A stretch of 64,000 nt of DNA, taken from positions 372,001 through 436,000 of the forward strand of contig NW_008805067.1 of the NCBI RefSeq assembly GCF_000004825.1, read 5' to 3'. The translations under genes were made by a program, and so were the position numbers. The notes under the pieces are model-generated. The model had not been told where the DNA came from, did not search any database, and saw only the letters and a program-made list of their open reading frames with translations. The stretch comes from Heterostelium album PN500 (lineage: Eukaryota > Evosea > Eumycetozoa > Acytosteliales > Acytosteliaceae). Below, one piece after another: positions 12,701-23,360 of this stretch (position 1 is its first letter; each line of letters begins with the position of its first letter).

Positions 12701-13653
12701 CGGATAGACACCTGGAACTATAATATTGGTTTTACAAGTAATCGAAGTTGTACTTATTACACCAAAAACTAAACAGTTATCACCATTTATAGTGATAACA
12801 GGTGGTACATTGTTATTGTCCAATCCATTTCCACTGATTCTAATAGTTGGAAATGGTACATAATCAACTACCTCTGCACTATTTACAAATGGTTCTTTAT
12901 TTTTATAAAGAAATCAAGTTAATTTACATCATCATCGAATAAATATATTAATGTTTGTTATTATTAATTATAATACTTACGAAATACATCAACAGTAAAT
13001 ATTTGTGTTGGTAATAGCTTTCCGGCATTACCTACGAAATAATAGGAATATAGACCTGATGTCAAACCTGGTGGGATTGCTACTTCCATAGTTTGAGCAT
13101 TCAATCTAGTTGGAACAATATTCATTGCTGGATTGACATTGTCAGTGAGTGCAAACACATTAACACCATCAACCATATCAGCTGAAAAAGTTACAGATGT
13201 TCCTGGAATAATTTGATTTGGAAATATTAAATTTGAAAGATCTATAAAATATTATAAGAGATTAATAATCATTTCAGAAATAACATTGAATTAATATTAA
13301 TAGTTACCAAGTGTATACTTTGCTTTATCGGTAACACCTGTCAATTCAATTATATAATCTCCAACATAGGTCAATTGGCACTCGGCATGCAACTTGTAGA
13401 TTGCATTACTCTGAGATTTTCCAAGTGAAAAACAAGTCATTCGCTTCTGACCAGTTGGTTGAAGACTCTGTACTTTGAGCTGAGTAGGACTGTTGTAAGC
13501 GGTGACATCGAAACTCGCATCGATTTCATAGAATTTGAAACCTGCATTCTTTGGTATCTTTGCCGGAAGATACTTAAAAGTGAGTGTCCCACTCGACAAA
13601 CTGATCAATGACAGCAATATCAATGATATAATTGTGAATTTAATTATAATCAT
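3743..13653 (-). CDS. Giant secreted TIG - DNase II - TIG - SdrD_B multidomain protein
   Basis: Ten exons read in phase on the minus strand: 13653-13308, 13241-12981, 12894-12637, 12568-11214, 11150-9732, 9658-8446, 8373-5806, 5701-4460, 4396-4166, 4089-3743, giving 3079 aa. Residues 1-22 are a signal peptide (MIIIKFTIISLILLSLISLS). TIG/IPT-like segments precede a full DNase II domain at ~490-925. It starts SCLGRTQQ...PPVDW and carries the catalytic motifs GHTKG (~610) and DHSK (~879), then CAGDSNRHNGQGIRGGG, the DNase II C-terminal signature. DNase II is a metal-independent acid endonuclease of the PLD-like HxK type. Residues ~925-1550 match nothing I know. Five TIG domains follow (~1560-1930), then SdrD_B/Cna-B-like segments with acidic DxNxxG loops (YQDNNMDG ~1974, YFDNNLNG ~2127, FEDLNGNN ~2401). 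The last two exons begin with similar KCNG modules. No C-terminal TM is visible, so it is probably secreted. The exon 7 donor (GTTTAA) is unusual; the more typical GTAATT at 5773 breaks phase. Confidence 0.8.
10898..12000 (-). other. DNase II catalytic domain within the giant protein
   Basis: This segment spans exons 4 and 5 and encodes a full-length DNase II fold: the N-terminal CLG...PPVDW motif, YSYYFYNDQ, GHTKGMVIYDHDTG, IHSQPYWP, QHFFCYTF, then DHSK and CAGDSNRHNGQGIRGGG. Both histidines known to be catalytic in animal DNase II (HTKG and HSKW contexts) are present; HSKW is HSKL here. The intron at 11213-11151 (GTAAGT...TTCTAG) sits between the two halves. The domain is about 430 residues, longer than the ~340-360 of stand-alone animal enzymes. 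Activity in acidic vesicles or the extracellular space is expected from the family but not shown by the sequence. Confidence 0.85.
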
Positions 13654-14195
13654 AAAATTCTCTAAAATAAAATAATTTAATAAATATCTCTATATTACTT
13701 TTATTATATATATTTACCTTTTTTAAAATTTTAAATTAAAAAAGAAACTGTTAATATTCGCTCATAGGCTAGAAAAGTAATCAATCAACGATGATCATCA
13801 CATTTTCTAAAGCAGAAATCTCTACTGGTTGTCATTTTGTTGATTTTATTTTTAATAAAACACGATGATTGATTGCTGATTAAAAAGTATGCAAAAAAAG
13901 TTGTGATCTAGACACCAATCAACCTAAAACGAATCGTTACCCAATAATATTTGTTGCGACATCCTAAACTATGTTTTATCTACAGAATATGTTCATAAAA
14001 AACTAAAAGTTTTTCTTGATTTTTGCTGAAAAAACAATAAATAAAAAAAATTCAATCAAAATGATGCTCAAAGTTCTGAAAAACAAAACTTGTTTTTTTT
14101 TTTTTTTTGATTCTCTTTGGTTTATTAATAGTTTATTCATCAAAAATCTCCGATAATTTGTACAACCAAAAAAGAAATCATTTCGTTATAAAAAG
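13654..14195. other. Intergenic region upstream of the giant gene
   Basis: It holds the presumed promoter of the minus-strand giant gene and the 3' flank of the RRM gene. A long T run lies near 14095-14109. No ORF or structured RNA was recognised. Confidence 0.5.
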
Positions 14196-15305
14196 TTAAT
14201 CAAGATCATCATCAAAAGATTCTGAACTTTTCTGTAGAAACTGATGTTCGTTTTTGTGGTTACCAATAAGTGCAGATGCTTTCTTACCTATATCTCCTAC
14301 TAATTTAGATAATGTATTTTTTATATTATATTTTTCTTTATTATTGTTAGTTTTTGTTTAAAATATTTAAAAAACAAAAAAAAAGATTTAACTTTACTTA
14401 CCATCAATTTTCTTTGCTTCATTTAAAGCATTTTTTGATAGTGCAATACCAGATGATAGTATATCCTCTAGAAACAAAACTGTTTTATCAGGTTCTTGTT
14501 CGTCTTCTTCTTCTTCTTCTTTGTCTGCCTCAGGCACATTTTGACAATTTTCATTGTCTTCTTCTTCTTCGTAGTCTTCGGTAAGATCTTCACTACTATC
14601 CTGAGGAACTTTGTCATCTTCTGAACCACCATCGAAATGAATATTATTATTGTAATATTTATCTAATGGATTATTTACTAAATGATTAAGATGTTGTTGA
14701 TAAGATGATGATAGTGCTGAATCATCATTCTCTGAGAGTGGTTCATGAGAAGATATTGGTGGTGACATCATTGCTGACAATGATGATGATGACGATGAAG
14801 GTGTCAAAGATCCAGGTGACAAACTGTAGATATTTGGTATAGCTTTACTTAGATCGGCATCATTGAAAATCAATTCCTTTGGTATCTCTTTAATTACTTT
14901 TATAGGAAGTGTACCAATTATGACTCCATTCAAAAGCAAAGCAGTGTCAACGGATTGACTATTTTCGAAAATTACCAGAGCATCTTTACAATATTTATTG
15001 ATATTCTAAAAAAAAATGATATTTAAGAAAAAAATGGTTAATTAAAAAAAGGATGAAATAGATAAAGGATGAAAAAATGTGATATAATTATTTACTTTTA
15101 CAATAATAGTTTTAACTCTACCACAATAACTAAATAATTTTAAAACTTCATCAACTTTACTTGATTTATCAATGTTTGTTACCCAAACAGTCGTTACTAA
15201 ATTATTAGGATATAAATAAGGACTATAACATTCAATATTTTTATTATTATTAACAGTTAATTTATTCTTAAATTTTTTTTCATTGCTTTTAAGATTATTT
15301 TCCAT
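14196..15305 (-). CDS. Vip1/BPA1-type RRM protein
   Basis: Three exons, 15305-15096, 15005-14402 and 14335-14196, in consistent phase give 317 aa. The RRM is at ~37-105 and is split by intron 1: VTTVWVTNI (RNP2 position), LKLFSYCGRVKTIIVK, then KYCKDALVIFEN (RNP1 position) and ALLLNGVIIGTLPIKV. The middle is low-complexity and very acidic (EEEED, DEQEPDK). The tail ILSSGIALSKNALNEAKKID followed by NTLSKLVGDIGKKASALIG matches the C-terminal helix pattern of S. pombe Vip1 and plant ACD11-binding-partner (BPA1)-like proteins: one N-terminal RRM with the motif SxCG, and a conserved K/A-rich C-terminus. The exact RNA role of this group is poorly known. Confidence 0.75.
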
Positions 15306-15628
15306 TATTTTTTTATATACTTATATAAAGGCGAATATATATTTTATTTTAATATCTAAATATAAATTGTAAATAGGATTATTCATTTGTTGGATCTAAT
15401 TTATCAAGATTTTTATTTTTTTTATTTTTTTTATTTTCCCTTTTATATTTTAATTTTTTTAAAAAAGATTAAATTTTTTTCCTTTTATATTTTTTTTATA
15501 TATAATAGATAAAAATTTCATTTATCAAAGTAACAAAAAAATAAAATTAAAAAAAATGAATAAATTATAGTTACAATTTTAATAAATAAAAAGGAAATAT
15601 TTTTGTCAATTGAATCGCTTATAAATTA

Positions 15629-15690
15629 GATTCGAAGCAGGAGTCTACAAATTAATTTTAAGACGAAGGGCATTCCTGATTAAGTCAATC
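15629..15690. repeat. Intergenic repeat, copy A
   Basis: A ~62-bp element with core AGCAGGAGTCTACAAATTAA followed by TTTTAAGACGAAGGGCATTC and TTAAGTCAATCA. It is markedly richer in G and C than its surroundings. A second copy lies exactly 180 bp downstream with only a few differences. It might be part of a small non-coding RNA or a decayed repeat; no tRNA, snoRNA or Class I RNA signature was recognised. Confidence 0.7.
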
Positions 15691-15808
15691 AGTATGACGA
15701 GGAAATTAAATTTTAAGACAAAAAAAAAAATACAAAAGGAAAGGTAACTACATCATCTTATACTTGTTTAAATTGAATAGTTCATTATATAGAACAAATT
15801 CTGTTTAA

Positions 15809-15871
15809 GATTCTAAGCAGGAGTCTACAAATTAATTTTAAGACGACGGGCCATTCCCAATTAAGTCAATC
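15809..15871. repeat. Intergenic repeat, copy B
   Basis: Second copy of the element at 15629. It shares the AGCAGGAGTCTACAAATTAA core and the TTTTAAGACGACGGGCCATTC / TTAAGTCAATCA continuation. The flanks diverge sharply on both sides, which defines the unit boundaries. Confidence 0.7.
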
Positions 15872-16334
15872 AATCCTATCAATATAAATCTTGATACAAA
15901 TAAATATTATCACTTTATTATGGGAATAACAGTGTTTAAAACTTAACAATAAATTAGAGGTGCACCTTATTTTTTTTTTCTAATGATTTTCCCAAGAAAC
16001 TAGTTTCATTTTTCGACTAATTAAAATATTTTCTCCAAGTGAAAAACTTAACATCTGAAATTTAATTATACAAAAGTAGAATTATATATATTTATTTTGA
16101 AGATTGGAATGTTTGAATTTAATATGATAGCTTATTATTATTAGTTGTTATTATTGTTATTATTCTACAGGGTTATGTCTGTTATTTTAGCGCAAATACT
16201 ATCTTTCATTCTTTCTTCAACTAGATATATCTATTCTATTTAATGGTTTTGTTTTGTTTTGTTTTGCTATTATAAATAAAGAATTAGTGTATAGATATGA
16301 ATATGTGTGTAGTTGTTGTTTTGATTGATTCCTT

Positions 16335-16808
16335 TTAATACGCATGAGATGGTGGTATTACTATTTTCTTTTTGGTTGATGCCGACTCGTGTGGCTTTCC
16401 TTGGAACATTAATTGGTAGACTGGATGTGGGTTACCACCGTAGGTTGGTATGGCCTTGGCCTTGTTGTCCAACTCGTTGGGTGGTGGTTTGTTGACTGCC
16501 GATTTATGAACGGCACCTGGCATTCCACCACGTGGTAGAACCTCATTCTTTAGGAAATTATCCAATTTAGCACTGTTTCTGTCTCTTGGGATGGGTTCTG
16601 TATCGACCGATCCTTCACCTCCACCAACCTTTGGTGTGAATCCAAGTGAACTATGTGATTTCTTATTTACTGCTGTAGGTGATTCGGCAGTTTCGAATGT
16701 TGAAGTTAATGACTAAATAATAATAATGATTATATATTCCCGGTGTTAAATCATTTCATTCTATATTTGTTTTCCTAATAATAAATACAATACCTTTACT
16801 GATGACAT
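16335..16808 (-). CDS. Small conserved-looking protein of unknown function
   Basis: A 15-nt first exon (16808-16794, MSSVK) joins through a GTATTG...TTAG intron to 16712-16335, giving 130 aa. The protein is hydrophilic, basic and proline-rich, with no TM or signal peptide. Segments include SHSSLGFTPKVGGGEGS, PRDRNSAKLDNFLKNEVLPR, GGMPGAVHKSAVNKPP and YGGNPHPVYQLMFQGKP, ending KKKIVIPPSHAY. The PRGGMPG and GGNPHPVYQLMF patches look like short conserved linear motifs, but I do not recognise the family. The Met at 16565 inside exon 2 is an alternative start, though the open frame and good splice sites upstream favour the longer form. Confidence 0.65.
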
Positions 16809-18496
16809 CTTATATATGCTAATAAATTATATAACTCTATATAAATGTAAATTAATAAAAGTAATGTTAGAAATAAATCTAAATTAATTTATTGTAAAAT
16901 TAATTAATGCAGCAAATAATAATCAATGAAAAATTTTGCGTTGATGAGAAATTGTTTTTGGTGGTTGGATGGATGGAATGGATCGTTTGCAATAACAATT
17001 GGGTTTTCTTTGTTTCTGCAAATATAATAGGTATTGAGTTAACTACCTTCAATACAATTGTATTTATAGTTACTGTTATTGATGATTAATGTGATGTTTT
17101 GATTGTGATATAATCTAAATTAAAATCTTTATTTCTGTCTTTCCTGTTTGTTATTCTTTCTTTTTTTTTATTGTTGTGTTGGTATTTTATTTGTTTGTAG
17201 TTGTGGTATTGTTTCGTTAATATATCTTTTTTTTTTTGCAAATAATAATGGTGGTTTTTTTTTTTTTTGCATTGTGATCTTTTTATGATGTGGTTATCTC
17301 TCTCTTTATTCGATTTTATTTATTAATTTTTGTTAATTTACTGATTGGCTAGGTGAATTGAGTGTAATATGGCATAGTTTTTATCAAAAAAAAAAAAACT
17401 TAACCAACCAAAACAACTACAACTTAAACTTTATTGCAAATTGTGGTTATAGTTTATTTATTTGTAAGAAATACGATCATTTATTTTTCATTCTTTAATT
17501 AAAGTCAACCACCACCACTGCATTACATTTCACACACCTGTGACCGAATGAAACGTATTAAATATTATTACTGTTGTTATTGATTTCTTTGCTGTATCTA
17601 GATTTTACTTTACGCTACTTTACTTTTCTTTTTAAAATACAACAAACTAAACTATTCAAAAGATTTTTTTTTTTTTTTTTTTTGAATAAATAAATAAATA
17701 ATAAAATGATACAATAATTCCTAAGCTTTGGCAAACTAACTTGTGACAACAACGTTTATAAATAATGTAGCTTTGCCTTTGGTTTTTTGAATGTTTTTAT
17801 TTTTTGCCATGGTCCAGTTTTTTTATATTGGATTTTTTTTTGGTTTTTGTTTTTGCAATTTTGTTTGAAATTGAATAACTGATAGATTATCAGAATTTTA
17901 TTTTGAATGGGTATGCAGGGTGGGTATTGGTTGTAGACAACACAAGTTTTTTGTTTGAAATGAACAAGTATTATATTATTTTTGAATGTAAAATGAAGAT
18001 CAAAAATATTTTTGAGTAAGATCATTAATAAATATTTATAAATAGATTAACATATCATATTCTACAAAAAAAATTTATAATGAAATAAATAAACTTGAAA
18101 TAAAAAAGTAATAAAAAATAATAAGAAAATGAGAGATTCTACTATATAATATCTTTTTATTGAATCCCCTTATCTCTTTTCGACAGTTTTGTTTACCTCC
18201 AAAAACACACAACAATAATTATGTGTAGCGGTGTGTTTTTGGTAAAATTTGTAAAAAAAAAAAAAAAAAAAAAAATTGGTCGATATTATCCCCCTATATT
18301 AATGTTTTTAATGACACGACTAATAATAATATTTATTAGTTTAGTTAGTCGAATAATTACTCTTATTTAAAATTTAAATAATTAATAAAAAAAGAAGTTT
18401 TAATAAGTAATAATAATAATAATAATAATAATATTTAGGGAATATATACAAATCAAACGTTGTATATATTATAGTTAAATATATGAATAGCCAACT
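16809..18496. other. Large intergenic region
   Basis: 1.7 kb between divergent genes, very AT-rich with long A and T runs. The short ORFs in it (for example 17756-18025 minus, 16907-17089 plus) are low-complexity K/N/I/F peptides and are not supported. A GT/CA hairpin lies at 18192-18246 and an (AAT)n microsatellite at about 18411-18432. Confidence 0.5.
18192..18246. promoter_or_regulatory. GT/CA-rich inverted repeat upstream of the LMBR1-like gene
   Basis: TTTACC-TCC-AAAAACACAC is followed after ~20 bp by GTGTGTTTTTGGTAAA. The arms are complementary over 16 bp apart from a 3-nt bulge. The CACAC/GTGTG content resembles G-box-type elements bound by GBF in dictyostelids; assignment as a regulatory site is inference from position (about 250-300 bp upstream of the ATG) and sequence. 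Confidence 0.35.
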
Positions 18497-20935
18497 ATGG
18501 TCGACAAGTCGAATGATGCGAAACAGCAGCTATCCAATCTTACCGATAACAACAATAGTAACAATAACAACAACAACAATGATCAAGTCGAATTTATATT
18601 CTCATTCATGAGAGATGGCATTGTTTCATTTACATTTCTATTGACTCTATTCATATTATCACATTTTATCGTTAGAAAATATATTAGAAAGAAAGATGGT
18701 ATGTGGTTGTTTAATATATATAGAATTATGAATATATATACAAATAAACTAATCAATATCTATTTCACCGATATATATATACTTTTAAAAATAGTTGATA
18801 AAATATTATATTTACCAAGAATATTATGTACATTTTGTTTATCAGTATCACTGGCGGCGATGCTTCTAATACCAATCACAATCATCAGTAACGAAATCAT
18901 CACAACATTTCCATCAAACTATTATATCCAATGGTTACATCGTGATCTAATTTTCTGTAAGTGTCGTCAAATCAATCAATCAATCAATGATCGATCAATC
19001 ATTTCTAATCAATTTATTAATAATCTATAATCACTTATCAATGCTATAGCATTTTGGAATAAAATATTTTGGGGATCAAACATATCATTATTTATTATAT
19101 TACCATTTGCATACTTTTATTACGAAGCCGAAGGTTTAAAGGAGAGATCATTCATTTCAAGGATTAAGGCCGCTCTATTAGTTTTTTTATTAGTTTCACT
19201 TATATTTATTGGTATGTTTGTTGATAGAGACAATATTCAGTAACTTGTGACACCGTCACTATTTATATTAATGTTTTAATCGTTATTATAGCTTTTGTTT
19301 ATATTGTATATAGATTATTATATGAATTGAATGGTAAAGTTAAGAGTAAAGATTATCTACCTTTTTCATATTCTTTAATATCCACAATGGGTACATTATT
19401 AGTCTTATGTATGTATTATATATATAGATCTTTGTTTGACTTTAAATGTTTGGTTATTAACTATAGTTTATACTTGTTGTTTAATATTTAATATTACTAG
19501 TTTGTATACCAAAAGGATTTAATACATTGACATCGAATGGAATCAACTTTGGAATTCAACAATCAAAAGATGAAATTGAAGCCGTTCAATTAGAAGTTTC
19601 GACATTAAGAGAGAGTTTAGAAAATGGTAATTAAACAATAACAATAACAACCAATAATAATATCAATATAATAATATTCATAATAATAATAATAATGTTG
19701 TTACATATTTATTTAGGTAAATTAAATGAAAATGAAAGAAAAAGAACAGAAGTAAAGTTGTTAGAGTTAAATCAAATTATAAAGAAATTTGGTATGGGAA
19801 CAAAGCGACCGTTCCTAAGAAAACTACTATCGTTCATTATCACATTGATCAATTTCGCATTCACTGGTTGGGTGGTATTCAATGTATTCATTCACTCTGT
19901 AAAGAAACTATTTAACAATACATCGACTTGGACCACCGACTTTTTGGCTTACAGTTCTAAACTAGGTCCATTCGAATCTCTATTGGAGACTGCTGTTGTT
20001 ATGTAAGTGGTAATAGCTCATACGTATTACAATACATTCATTTCTTACTTATATTTTTTCTCTTTATTCTTTCAAAAAAAAAAAAAACGCTACTTGATGG
20101 TATCTGCATTTGTTGGACTATTTAGACTATCTAGTATACCGCCAAAAGTACAAGCTACATCCATGAGAAAACTAATTATGAATACTGCGATCATTCTATT
20201 AATGAGTTCATCATTCCCTGTTGTAGTTAGAATATTAGGTAAAGATCTAATATTTCATTCATTTTTTTATAATACTCTTTATTGATAATATACTAATATT
20301 TATATTATGCATTTATTATTAAAGAAATAAGTAGATTTGATTTAATGGGATCATATACACATACCAACTATCTAAGAGATCAGCTATTTCAATTTCTTTA
20401 TTGTACAACATTCATTGGACTGCTGGTTCATTCATATCTACAGTTTTTACTACCGAAATCAGAGTCACAGTCACCTCTAGCCTACATACTATCGAGTCTA
20501 CCGTATTATAAGAACAAGCAGCAACAAAAACAACAACTACTACTACAACAGCAGCAAAGAGATGCAAATTTGACGACAATAGCATCTGCAGGAGCATCTT
20601 CATCATCACTACCAGGCTCATCAAACTCAACACCCACATTGGAGGGAAGCAGTGGAAGCGATATCGATTCACCACCATACACCAGTCTCTATGGTCATTA
20701 TCATCTAAACACCAGTTCCAACTCACTAGACACCACCACCAACAACAACAACAACAACAGTAACAACAATATTAGTAATAATTCCGATACACTATCATTC
20801 ACAACGACATCATCATCATCTGCAAACTCCTCACCCATTCAAATGGCACAATCATCACATATACTGTCACTCATTCTCTCAAGCACTGCATCACCAAACA
20901 AGAAATCACCAACTCCCAAAAGAAAACTTGATTAA
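18497..20935 (+). CDS. LMBR1-family multi-pass membrane protein
   Basis: Eight exons: 18497-18698, 18795-18956, 19050-19211, 19292-19408, 19501-19626, 19717-20002, 20090-20238, 20325-20935, giving 604 aa. Diagnostic LMBR1/LMBR1L stretches are LCTFCLSVSLAAMLLIPITI, then IISNEIITTFPSNYYIQWL, SNISLFIILPFAYFYYEAEG, YSLISTMGTLLVL, SKLGPFESLLETAVV, YLMVSAFVGLF and SRFDLMGSYTHTNYLRDQLF. The family is the lipocalin-receptor-like group (LIMR/LMBR1/LMBD) with about nine TM helices and a central coiled coil, seen here as DEIEAVQLEVSTLRESLENG...KRTEVKLLELNQIIKKF. The C-terminal ~140 residues are Q/S/T/N-rich and cytosolic. Phase is consistent at every join, but the exon 7 acceptor is ...AACG|C after a 14-A run instead of AG, so either a sequence error or a non-canonical site is present. 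Substrate is unknown. Confidence 0.85.
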
Positions 20936-21028
20936 AATTATAATCATGAGTCATATATATATATTACATTAATAAAGATTTTATTAAATATTTTTTTATT
21001 TAATTTTATTGCAATTTATATAAGAAAT

Positions 21029-22120
21029 TTAATCATATATACTTTCATTACCATTACCATTACTATTATTACCGTTGTTGTTGTTATTACTATTTGAACT
21101 ATTAGATGATTTAAATTTAACACCAATATAATAAATTTCAGATGACTCTTGTCTTGATGCATCTGGTTTCATTGATTTATATGTTGTAAAATGTTGCTGT
21201 ATTCTTTTAAGTAGTTCATTTTCACTGCCACCTCTAGATACCTTTGCAATAAAGTATCCGCCAGACTTGAGTGTCTCCACTGCAAAGTCAAGTGCTTGTC
21301 CAGCGAGATCTATCAGTCTTTCATGATCGACATTACTGATACCACAATAAGGAGGTGCCATATCACTAAGTACAACATCTACAAATCCATTTACATCGAT
21401 ATTGTTGTTATCCACATCATTTGTTGCAGTTGCTATTGTTGTTGTTGTTGTTCCGCTTTTACTACTACTACTACTGCTTTTTGATCTTTTCGATCTTTTA
21501 GATCTTTCTTTAAGTAATGCATTTTTAATTGCTAATTTTGTCTCTGGTGATCTGAAATCACCACCTATAAAATTGGCACGAGCCAATTCGAAACCGTCTT
21601 CGTTGATGTCTACAGAGAATACGATACCGCTGTTGCCCACACGCTTCTGAGCAACTTGTGTCCAACCACCTGGTGTCGCTCCAAGATCTACAACGACCGA
21701 TCCAGCTTTTAGAACTTTCAGCTTATCGTCCAACTCCTCAAGTTTAAAGGCAGCTCTACTAACATAGGACTTCAACTGTGCTTGTTTTACGTATGGATCA
21801 CTCAATTGTCTTTTTAACCATTCCGATTTACTAAAAAAATAAATAGTATAGTGAATTTATTTTAAGTATAGATATTTATTAGTTTTTAAACCATTGTATT
21901 ATATAATTTACTCTTTTAAATTTGAAGCAATTGATCTGGGTAAAGGTGCTCTTGTTCTATCTATATTCTTTGACCGATAATCATTGTTGTCATTATTTCT
22001 ACTGCTACTACTATATTTGCTACATTTAAATATATTATTAAATTCTAATAGAATATAGTTATATAAGGGTTGATGACTACTTTTTAATGTGTTTGATTTC
22101 AAAGTGTTACTTAAAAACAT
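21029..22120 (-). CDS. FtsJ/RrmJ-type rRNA 2'-O-methyltransferase, probably mitochondrial (MRM2-like)
   Basis: Two exons, 22120-21912 and 21830-21029, give 336 aa. Residues 1-70 are a basic, S/N/R-rich leader without acidic clusters near the start, consistent with a mitochondrial presequence. The RrmJ fold follows: SYVSRAAFKLEELDDK (first catalytic Lys region), the SAM-binding motif VVVDLGATPGGWTQVA, the catalytic Asp in VVLSDMAPPYCG, the Lys in GGYFIAKVSRGG and the Glu in SSEIYYIGVKFK, completing the K-D-K-E tetrad. The family methylates a uridine ribose in the large-subunit rRNA A-loop using S-adenosylmethionine. A ~40-residue K/R/S/T/N-rich insert precedes the catalytic Asp, and the C-terminus is an N/G/S tail; both are typical dictyostelid low-complexity additions. 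Confidence 0.88.
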
Positions 22121-23360
22121 ATTAATATCAAAGAACTTAACTTTACGAAAATAAATAAAATTAAATAAAAAATAGTAAAATTTACTTTGCTTTTTTGATT
22201 TTTTTTTTTTTTAAAACAAAAGTTATCAATAGAAAGAGAATATTCTGATCAGAACTCTAAAGTGAACGATGAGTTGCATTAAATTTGAATTTGAATTGTT
22301 TACTGTTGTTGTTTTGCATCCAGATCATGAAATGGAATGGATCAAAGACATCGGCATTCTAAAATAGAGTGAAGTTAGTGAAAAGAAACATGGAGCTCCA
22401 TGTTTCTAAATGAGATCTAAAAAAAAGTTCATGCACCAACTCCTATCTGCCCACATAGGAATCTGTTAAATGCGTTGTTGATGGTTCATTGATGTTTAAC
22501 CGAAAAATGAAGAAAAAAGTGTTTCGAAAAAAAAAAAACAAAAATCACACATTTTTCAACACAAAATTTGATTGAGGTATGAATTTTTTTTTTTTAAGAA
22601 CCAGTTTTGGGTGTATAACCACCAGTAGCAGTCACAAACCAGTTACAAATTTGTAGTTGATTTTTTTTTATGTTTTTTGGTGCAACACATCGTTTCTTTC
22701 TTTTTTTTTTTTCTACATTTTTAAGAGAGTGATTTTAGTGTACTAAAATATCTTTAATAGTAATTACTATTAATCCTCTATCATTGTTGTTGTTGTGTTA
22801 TTTATATGTGTTTGCTTTTTTGTTTTATTTTTAAAAATATTTGTTCAAATGTATTTATTGTTTTAGATATATATTTATAATCTCATTTCATTCTATTTAT
22901 TTATTTTATAAAAAGTTTTTTTATTTAAAGTTTTTTTTTTTACAAGATATTTTAGATAAATTTTGGTAGCAAAGGACTCCCTTGACATATCAAAAAAAAA
23001 AAAACTCAAAAAATAAGATTAATTTTAATTTAGATTTTATTTTTTAAAACATTGTTATTGGTGTGGTGTTTTGTGGTTTCGGAATCCATTCATCAATCAA
23101 CTATCTCTTTACTTTTTCTTTTATAACTACCTATATATATATTCACCAGAGAATTAACGAATTATTCGAATTAATAATTTGATGAAAAGATATCTAAATT
23201 CTTCTTTACTCTTTTTGTAATAATAATAAATAATAATAATAATAAAATAGTAGTTTATCATATTAATAATAATAGTTTGTTAAATAATAATAGTAATCTT
23301 AATAGATAGAGAATTAGGGAATAATAAGTGCAAAGTTGTTTTTTTTATAGAAAATAAAAA
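22121..23360. other. Intergenic region with 24-bp palindrome
   Basis: 1.2 kb between divergently transcribed genes. It contains a perfect palindrome at 22384-22407 and otherwise poly-T and (AAT)n tracts, with AT-rich probable promoter DNA before 23361. No ORF is convincing. Confidence 0.5.
22384..22407. repeat. Perfect 24-bp palindrome
   Basis: The half-site AGAAACATGGAG is followed immediately by its exact reverse complement CTCCATGTTTCT with no spacer. It lies about 260 bp upstream of the FtsJ gene start and about 950 bp upstream of the first kinase. It could be a dimeric-protein binding site; no known dictyostelid site was recognised. Confidence 0.8.

Larger units (their letters stand above)
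15306..16334. other. Intergenic, contains duplicated ~62-bp element
   Basis: About 1 kb of AT-rich DNA. The only structured content is the repeat pair at 15629 and 15809, annotated separately. No convincing ORF. Confidence 0.6.

Noticed and set aside
15629-15871. Intergenic repeat pair as tRNA or dictyostelid Class I RNA genes
   Set aside because: No cloverleaf or A/B box, and no Class I-type conserved 3' element could be found by eye.
16907-17089. 60-aa ORF
   Set aside because: Hydrophobic low-information peptide in very AT-rich DNA, with no signal peptide context or homologous feature.
17756-18025. 89-aa minus-strand ORF
   Set aside because: K/N/Q/F-rich composition typical of random AT-rich frames; no splice partner.
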